Shown in pieces: positions 10,039 to 19,800 of a stretch of 64,000 nucleotides of DNA. The notes beneath the pieces are model-generated. The model saw only the letters and a program-made list of their open reading frames with translations, searched no databases and was not told where the DNA came from. The position numbers and the translations under genes were made by a program. Source of the DNA: Bolinopsis microptera (taxonomy: Eukaryota > Ctenophora > Tentaculata > Lobata > Bolinopsidae); assembly GCF_026151205.1 (NCBI RefSeq), contig NC_087082.1:12991865-13055864 (forward strand). Reading direction: 5' to 3'. Numbering within the stretch: the stretch's first letter is position 1; the number at the start of each line of letters is the position of its first letter.

Positions 10039-13000
10039 TCACGGTAACTGCAAGCTGATACTAGTGTTATCCAAAAGACCATCAAACACGTCATACTCGC
10101 CCTTCTTAAAGGGAGTTCTAAAGAAGGAGACGGGGTTGAGACTGAACCAGGCTCCCTGACCGAGGGCTGTCTTGTCTGCTTGGTCGAGAGGGATCAGCAG
10201 CTCTGCTCGACGCCACCAACTGTAAACAGTTAAAATTTTATAGCCTAGTTTAGTACACCTTGTTTAGGGACCGTTCACATATTACGTAATCATCAATTTT
10301 TAGTTTTTGGCTAATTTTTAACCCCCCCCCCCAATGAAGATATACAGTGTATATCTTCAATATAGTTTTTATACATATTGGTGTGTAACAGCATTTATTG
10401 TTTAGTTAGGTACTAAATCACGGTTCTTACTGAATCACTCGCCCAAAAATCTTCCTTAACTCACCGTACTTGGTATTGCAGTATGATCGTTTTATTGTCG
10501 AGTCGTTTTATTTCTATGTCAATCGGAATGATCCAATTTTTATTTGGTTTGGTTTTTTTTCCGGATTTTATTTTCATAGAGGTATTCAGTGACCGCTGCA
10601 TAGTGTCAGTTTTGTTCAGTTAACGAATACTAACTTATTTTTTACCCCATCATAGTCCCATGATATGAAGAATAAAAATATGAAGAAATGAAGATATGAA
10701 GATATGAAGAAATGAAGATATGAAGATATGAAGATATGAAGATATGAAGATATGAAGATATGAAGATATGAAGATATGAAGATATGAAGATATGAAGATA
10801 TGAAGATATGAAGATATGAAGATATGAAGATATGAAGATATGAAGATATGAAGATATGAAGATATGAAGATATGAAGATATGAAGATATGAAGATATGAA
10901 GATATGAAGATATGAAGATATGAAGATATGAAGATATGAAGATATGAAGATATGAAGATATGAAGAAATGAAGATATGAAGATATGAAGAAAACCACAGA
11001 AAGTTTGTCATTATGGTTTAGGTTTATCGTTAAGAATATGCCATGATTGATGCCAAGTTTCTTACAGATGAACTATGATGAGGATTAAGGAAGTACGTCA
11101 TTGGGGTTTAGGTTTATCGTTAAGAATATGCCATGATTGATGCCAAGATTCTTACAGATGAACTATGATGATCCATAAAACATTTTCATCGAGTATAACA
11201 AACACACATGCTCGAGAGAAGGAAGTACGTCATTATTGTTTAGGTTATTAGTTAAGAATATGCCATGATTGATGCCAAGATTCTTACAGATGAACTATGA
11301 TGAGGATTAAGGAAGTACGTCATGCTTGATGACAACGAGATAACACCTGTCTCTGTCTCTATGTCAACAACGCATGACTATAATTATGTTGCAACTAATA
11401 CAATAGACAAGGATTTAAACACACGCACTCATTCATCATATGAGTCTAATCCCTGGTTTAAAGCTAAGTTAGGAAAGACATATTGTGTAGAGGAGGTGCA
11501 CCATTACACGCACTATAATTATCAGTACACTATCCCGTATCAAAAACACACATGCTCGAGAGAAGGAAGTACGTCATTGTGGTTTAGGTTATTCGTTAAG
11601 AATATGCCATGATTGATGCCAAGATTCTTACAGATGAACTATGATGAGGATTAAGGAAGTACGTCATTGTGGTTCAGGTAATTAGGTTTATCGTTAAGAA
11701 TATGCCCTGCTTGATGACAACGAGATAACGCCTGTCTCTGTCTCTATGTCAACAACGCATGACTATAATTATGTTGCAACTAATACAATAGACCAAGATT
11801 TAAACACATGCACTCATTCATCATATGAGTCTAATCCCTGGTTTAAAGCTAAGTTAGGAAAGACATATTGTGTAGAGGAGGTGCACCATTACACGCACTA
11901 TAATTATCAGTACACTATCCCGTATCAAAAACACACATGCTCGAGAGAAGGAAGTACGTCATTGTGGTTTAGGTTATTCGTTAAGAATATGCCATGCTTG
12001 ATGCCAAGTTTCTTACAGATGAACTATGATGATCCTTAAGCTATTTATGAAAATAAAGCCATAGTAATGGGAACAAAAAAGTCGCAGCATTTCAAAATTC
12101 ACCTGCACGACTAATGGGCTACACTCAACCAGACTCTTGTAACAGTACACTCAAGGAGCAACATGTTAAGAAGCTGATGTTACTCAGTTTAGCAGATGAA
12201 CTATGTTAAAACTGATACCCAAAAAGAGAATCCAACCTACGATAGACTATCCGACTAATTAAAGACTAAAGAGAGACTAAAGAGAGACTAAAGAGAGACT
12301 AAAAGAGAGACTGAAGAGGGACTAAAGAGAGACTAATCTACAAATACATTAAAGTGCCTACTCTAGTCTCTCCAAATATGTCTCACTGCAAAGACTGTTC
12401 TACTCTACTACAGCTCACTTTGTTCTGCATGTATACTGTATAGGTATATCAGTCAAAACATTAGGTTGGTTATTTGAGTCAAGTCAAGTTATGATTTAAA
12501 TCGTTAATTTTTTATTTGTGTTTATTTAGAAATTGTGTAAAATGATTCACTCCTCTTTATTATTCATAAGTGTATAAATTTACTAATAACGATAAAATAA
12601 ATCAATGCAATTATGAGAAATTGAATTGTTGCGATAGTAATCCCGTACGATCATTATAAAGCCTTCTGCAGGGCCTTTGCATAGTCTCGAATAATAATAA
12701 TGAATATTGAATTGTGTAGAATTATGTGGTATAAATAAATACAGCAAATATCAGCAAATAGTTTCAGTAGTTTTATATACTTTTGTAGTAAGACCACAAA
12801 CCTGAACTTGCATGAGACTTTAAGCACCGTATTTAGCTGATTCTGATCGAAACAAATCTTTTTATTAACCGGAGTCTCGTCCCCGCGCAGCCTGATTCTG
12901 TGAGTTAAATAACGGTCAGTGATCTTCTCCAACGTGTTATAGAGATTATGAGTGTAAGGCAGTACCAATTTTTCCTTCAGATAATTTAGTTAAGAAGGCA

Positions 13001-13853
13001 GTAAAATAGTAAAAGGGAGTGCAAAATATTCTCAGCGATGACTACATGCACATATATATAAACACGATTTTTGAATAAATATAATACTGAATATTTATGC
13101 ACTGAAATGGTGACTCAGCATTACGAATGACTGTAAATGGAGTATTATCCAATAATAACCTGTGCCTTGTTCTACATATGACCTCTCTCCGACTGCTCTT
13201 CAGGGACACTTTCACCTGGACACACTGGGGCACGCTGGAGGGCAGTTTTATCGCGTTGAGGTATGTCTGAAGAATTATAAATGTATTTGTGTTACCCACC
13301 ACGGATAACTACCCACCACGGATAATTGAGTGCTTTCAGATGAAAATTAATTATGCCCCACAGTTCACTGTTTGTGGCTGATGGAATGCTACCACATTCA
13401 ACGCCACACCCAAACTCTCAAATTATGACTAAACAGTTTTAATACCTTCGAACTAATACTAAGTAGTTTAAATGTAGCTAATAATTTGATATTATGACGT
13501 TGGTTGTCGTACAGCGACCACTTTCTATAATGCTATCAGTTAGATTGACGTCTTTGCTGAGTCTAAACAGGTTCAATAATAATTTTAGTATCAGCTGATC
13601 TTATCATTATCAACAGGTTATTTGATAATGATATTGTGTACAACCAAAATATTGCGACCAATAATATTTAAATTCTAACTATTTTAATCTTTATGGACCA
13701 AAAAACTAAATTACTCACCTCAATGCGTCCACCATATCCCCATTTCACAGATAGACAGATCCAACCGACCTCAGCCCCGCCTGGTTTTTGAGGGTGTTTG
13801 ATTTCTGGGGTCCTCATGGTCAGGTTAAAGTCTTCACCGTCTGGAGGTAACCT
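10039..13853 (-). CDS. Exons 14-17: second C2 domain and C-terminus
   Basis: Exon 14 ends with the first strand (VGWICLSVKWGYGGRIE). Exon 15 reads TYLNAIKLPSSVPQCVQVKV, the 'LxAxxLP' turn of C2B domains, without the acidic residues that bind Ca2+. Exon 16 gives KKICFDQNQLNTVLKVSCKF. Exon 17 gives RRAELLIPLDQADKTALGQG followed by AWFSLNP, a typical C2 ending, then a 30-residue tail and TGA at 10039-10041. Intron 16 (10220-12801) is the second longest and holds a microsatellite, lectin-domain fragments and a truncated MITE. Confidence 0.75.
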
Positions 13854-16800
13854 CTGAAGAAGAGTGGGACAGCTTAATTGCAGAGTTCAAAATAGGGATT
13901 AAGATTTTTGTAGTTTGAAGAAAATTGTGTATTTTGTTTTGGATCTCCCCACACTAAAATACAAAATAGCTATTGTGGATTGTAAAGATATTTATATCTA
14001 ACAATTTTATTGTTATTATAACATTAACAACAGCACAGTCAGTTAAAATTGTTAGATAGAATCTACAACGACTTTAATAACGTACGTATCAGCCCGCATG
14101 AGAATAACAAACACTTAGTTACAAGATGATAATATTCTACCTTCTGGAAGCGCACATCCCGTGCAGTCGGCTGCTTCAGAGGAGTCTTGAGGACCCTCTC
14201 TTTGCTGAAGTGAGGATAAGACCGGATATCCACCATAGACTGGGACTTGGTCTGCCTAAACGCGGGCGTACTCCGAGTAGATGTACTGTTTTCTTGGGAC
14301 GCGTCTGCAGATGCTCTGAGGAGAGTATTTTCTTGCTAAGATGTTAAGAAAAACTGAAAGCCTCGCTGTCGAGAAGGATGGGACTGGGTGAGTCTGAGGG
14401 CGATGTTGAATTTGAAATGAATTTGAGATAATTTAGATTCCATTGCGGTATCATGATAGTCGGCATAAATCAGAGGCTACAGAAATATATCAAATTGTAG
14501 TTGTACCTTGATGAGATCAATCATTACCTGTTTTTCCTGGCATTGCAGGCACGTCTTTCGTTTATCAACTGTTCAATAACCGACACCTTTTTGTGTAGAG
14601 TCGGGTCACAGGGATAGTTGACCTGAACAGAGAATAAATATTCTATAGTCTTACTATCTTCGTTAATCTGAAGTTTAGCTTTAACCAGCGCACTGAGCTA
14701 ATAGCTATTAACATCTAATAAATTTTATTTTACTCGCCAAAGTGCAATTTCTGCACATTTTGGAGACTTCAATAACTATGATTGCAACATGTGCAATTTA
14801 AATTTGTGCTAAATATCAGAGGAAGTGTCGGAGAGACCTCTTAATACTTTAACAGGCTATAACTCCAACTTCCTCGGCACTCGGAAGATCGTTTATAATT
14901 ATACTGGATGCTGAATTTTTACATGATTAGGCAGTCTGATGTCTAAACCTTAAAGCTCTTTAACCAATTCAACCAATACAGAACCATGTGTGCCGATATT
15001 ATCATGACAAAGTTTGTGCATCTTCAAAACAGCGTAAGGACATCATTGGCACCACTCCTGAGTCCCGCCTACTATGTAATTATGGAGTTACGAAATACTA
15101 TCATGTCAACTATGTGCTTGATAAGCTTCTCCTAACGTAAAAGAAATAAGAAAGTTATTTCTCCTGTAAGAGCTAGGGGGACAGCCCGGCCGGAGAAGCA
15201 CTGAGCAGTGTACCGACCTGGTTTTCTAGTTCTGTCCAGATTCTTTCCGGCTCCACGATCTCTGCTAACACGGCCTCTATAAAGCTGCTTCGTCTACGTT
15301 TATCTGAGAATGTTATTATAAGAAATGAGGTATGGATTTTGAGAAATACGTTAGAAACCATTATTTTAATCATTTACTCGACCGGTGAGATTATTTTACG
15401 ATTTAACATGTTTAGCTGATCTCCTTGAACTGATCTTCGTGGGCGAGGGATTTTTGAAGCTAAATTCTAATGAGATTGATAACTAAGCTTAAGTGGTGGA
15501 TGACAACAACTGCGAATCAAAATTCTCGATTTGGTCGAGAAATATCACTTATAACAGTTACATTATATGATTGCAAGAGCAAATAGATCAAGATCAAGAC
15601 ACAAAATGAATTGGACAAAATTGTTCGGATCCAAATTTCCTGACTTTTAATCACCACTTTGAGTAGCGTGAGATAATATTTAATATTTAAATCGCCGGAT
15701 TACTATAAGTATAAAAAACACAAATCTACTTTGAGTGACTGTGAAGAATTAACTATTAGCTTATTAGGTTTGTCTCGGCTGCGTTGCAAAGTTATACCAC
15801 TACCCTTACTTGTAAGGAAAGCATTTTCAAGACCGTACTATGATCCTGTCGTGGGAATTATATTGGAATGCAAACCTTATCAGTTATCCTTTACTAGCTA
15901 ACTAAACCCTAACTATACGAACTATATAATGCTTACCCCTGACCTCTCCTACTATAAATCACTAAAACCCACTTTCCATGTGATGGCTGATATTTTTCAG
16001 CACACATGACTATGTTAAGACTTAAGATATGCAAACTGTGCATCTGAAGCAAAATATAAATTGTGATATACATTACTCACATGGAATATTTTTCGGACTG
16101 AGTCCGTATAAAGATGTGTTGGAGCAACCACTGGATCTTCGTTTGGAGGGTGAGGCCGTGGGCATCACTGGCACATTTTGTTTCAACGGACTTGGCTGAT
16201 CCTTATCTTTTTCGATCTGAACAACGACTATCAGCTAAATCTCTATCTATATAGAAAACAACAATGCTCAAAATGATAATCCATTTGTTCAACTCAGACT
16301 CTGACAATAAGAGATAAATATCAGACCAAACAATTTATACTGGTCCCTAAAAAAATCGGAACACACACAAAATCGAGATCGCAAATCTAGACCTGCTATA
16401 TATCGCATTAATAATATCGTATTAACAATCAATAATATCGCATTAATAATATCACATTACGCATATAGCGAGATATTCAATTAATTACTTGATAATCCTT
16501 GGGTGATTTTCTTTCCGCTTTTTTAGATCGGCTGCAGCTTGATCGCGATTCTTGTTTTATTGACGCTGTTGATACGACCGAGAATGGTTTGGATTCCATG
16601 GAGGAAACAGAACTGTTCCCAGAGAAAGAAAACTGTCTGTAAACCTTATTTTTCCGACTCATAGCTGGAGCGTCTGAAATTTAAAATGTGTTAACGAAAC
16701 TGTAAAAACTCAATGAAAACTCAATGAAAACTTAATGAAAACTCAATGCAAACTCAATGAAAACTCAATGAAAACTTAATGAAACTCAATGAAAACTCAA

Positions 16801-19800
16801 TGAAAACTCAATGAAAACTCAATGAAAACTCAATGAAAACTTAATGAAAACTTAATGAAAACTCAATGAAAACTCAATGAAAACATATCATATGAGATAA
16901 AAATGTCATATATTTTTTCCATATTGTTTCGACTAACCTAACAAATTATTACTCTGTTTTCTTTTAGGAAGGTGTAAGCTTTTGGTTTTCCTGTTAGTAA
17001 AACTGGAGGGTTTCTCTTGCTGATTCCATATGCTGATTCTTTGAGTTTCTTTTTTGTCGTTCTGTTCTTTGTTTTTGAACTTTTTTACGCTCCCTTTGAT
17101 GCTCTGGCGAAACAACCTAGGCTTGCTGACAGACTTTTTATACTGCATCTTGCCCAAAGGGTCTTTATCTTTTCTCTTGATCGAATTAGCATCATCGCTT
17201 TTATTTGACTTGTAAGAATCGTTAGATCCGCCAAATTGTTTGTGAATCTTTATGAGCTTTTTAGATCTCTTGATTGAACTTCCTTTTAGAGCTGCATCGC
17301 GACGAAGATTCACTGTCTCCTTTGATGTTGGGTGGGGAATATCTAAAGAAATAAACTGTTAGCTTATGCATGAAAATTACAATAAAATCATATTGCTAAA
17401 ACATTTTACTCGACTTGTGTTGCTCAATGAAAAACTATATCGTCATTCTTACTGTGATAGTCTATTGGTGAAGATGGCATCGAGTACTGGGGCTTTTCCA
17501 ACACGTACCAACGAGCTTTGTTGATGTCTAACCATGTTATGTTGAGTCTTTTCTGGAGGGTAAACATTATCATTTATCATATTAACAGGTTACATTTAAA
17601 TGGCAAATCTATTGTGACATGTAACGACCCTAACTCTTGTTACAAAAAAGCCAACAAGTTCTATATTAAAATGTATAATTATTAGTTCATTTTTCCGGTA
17701 AAACACTATTCTACTGATAAACTGTAGCTGTGTATCTCCTAAGTCCTAACCTAAATAACACACTGCAACAAAGAACATACTTCACCCAGGACAATGTTGG
17801 CAGACTGAGTCTTGCAAGTGAGTCTTATTATGAGTGGGAAGCTGAAATCCTCCTGTTCCATCAAAGCAACCCCGTCCTCCTCCACCACTGAAAACGTGTT
17901 CCAATGACACGATCTGGACTGGACCTTGCTGTAGTACGTCATAGCCAGGCATTTGTTCGAACTGCAATTATATTGATAATTAGTCAACTTGAGTTTATAT
18001 GTTAAGTCATATTTGTAGATATGTAATATGCATCATTTTAATTTAAATTTAACTTTAAGCATACGTGAGGCGTAGCAGTATTTACTAAATGCTTCAAGCT
18101 TTCCGTCAACGATTATTCCTATAGTCGGATTTTATGATTATGAAATATAGCCATAGGTTCAATCACGAATTTGTCAGATAACATACCGATACGTGACATG
18201 GCCGATCGACTAATATTCACGGTTATTATGTTAAGGTTAAGATCAAATAATATTAAAATACTAATTACGTTGATGTTAAGGATGCAAAGCAAGGTGCCCC
18301 ATCTGCATAATGAATGTTGACAGCTTCACAGACTTTGACAGTCAGGCGATCGTCTTCCAGATAGAATCCTACCTAGAAAATTGCGAGGAGAAATTGAGAA
18401 TGAGAAATTAAAGGAATTGTTGGGAAGTTATTACAAAGACTGGAGATATAATGTTCTCCAGATGCAGTGAATTATACACCTTGCTATTACAGTTATAGTT
18501 ATAATTCTTATTAATATATACCCGTAAGAAATATCTTTTGTTCGAGCTACCGTTTAGCAAATCCGATCATCAGCATGCAATTTTTAAAATACACAGATTA
18601 CCATTGAACCTCAACAAATATTAACTTCACTTCACTGTTCCAAGGAACCCCCTCTGGCTCCTTACCTTCATTTTAATGGGGTTGGAAGGTTTAGAAGGAA
18701 GCTCCATGGCAGTGCTACTACTATCCATCATTTGGTGGAACTGATCGTGTCTTCTCAGGGGCAGTTTGACGATTTGTTTAGTTTTGGAAAACACGTTCAC
18801 AGGGAATGATCGTTTTTGACTGCCTGATGCCTCGAAAGGTTTTTGATGTTCCAGAACGAAAGATCTGGCTCCAAAAGTACCACCAGGACTGAGTGATGGC
18901 CGCTGAAATTAACTTTTTAATAAGTAGTTATATTTGATTTTGAAATAAAAAACCCACCTGGGTCCTGGAAAGTGGGCTTTCAAATAATAATTATCACTAA
19001 GCACTATAAGACCAGACCTCTCTCAATTATCGTGGCGCTTATTAGCTCCTCGTTATAACAAACATTTTCAGCCTTATCTGATGTTGATACCTGTTATTAT
19101 TTAAAAAACCGCTGATATGACTTACCTCGCTCGAGTGAGGCCGTGGGATCTTCTTAACAGGTAGCGCAGGACTTGATTCCCAAGCACACGAATTGTTCAT
19201 GAGCATTGTACTCTTCCAGCATGCTAAGCAGATGTTTTTTGGGTTGTCACCTTTCAAGAAACGGTGAGTACAACAAAACTCACAGAAAACTTTCTGACAA
19301 AGCGCGCACCTGAAATCAGTTGCATTTATACTTTTTATGGTGAAGGAAAAGAAATTCTTAGTATCTTACTCTGAATGGCGATAAAACAAGGGTCAGTGTA
19401 CCATTAATAACTATTAAATATAGCTGCTTCAATCAATCCTTAATACGTTTGATGTTAAAAAATATAGAACTGCTATATCTGTACCTGCTTGGGGTATCAA
19501 GTGAAAATCGGCACAAAGGACAAGAGTCCAAATTGTTGTTGCTCTTCTTTATTTGTTTCTTCATGCACGATATCTCATCAGATAAGCTCCTGAAATAAGA
19601 TTTATTGTGAACATTTCTTAGCAGTTCTCGACTGTTTAAGTGTTTATCGCTTATCTATTCTTTATGAAGGAATAAAATTGTAGGACATAATAGGACATAA
19701 TCACAATGCTGGCAAGCATGACCGTGCCTCTTATATTCACAATACTATTTACCCCCTTTACTATTTACCCCCTTTACTATTTACCCCCTTTACTTTTATA

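Larger units (their letters stand above)
11014..12045. repeat. Tandemly duplicated module with lectin fragments
   Basis: A roughly 85-bp module (ggtttatcgttaagaatatg, then ccatgattgatgccaag, cttacagatgaactatgatg and ggaagtacgtcatt) recurs about six times, starting near 11019, 11106, 11239, 11581, 11686 and 11967. Some copies are joined to the larger lectin-coding block. The pattern indicates repeated partial duplication of one gene fragment inside intron 16 of the opposite-strand gene. Confidence 0.8.

Noticed and set aside
10616-11011. Two long minus-strand ORFs with ISSYLHIF repeats
   Set aside because: They are frame-open translations of the 8-bp microsatellite; no start context, domain or splice support.
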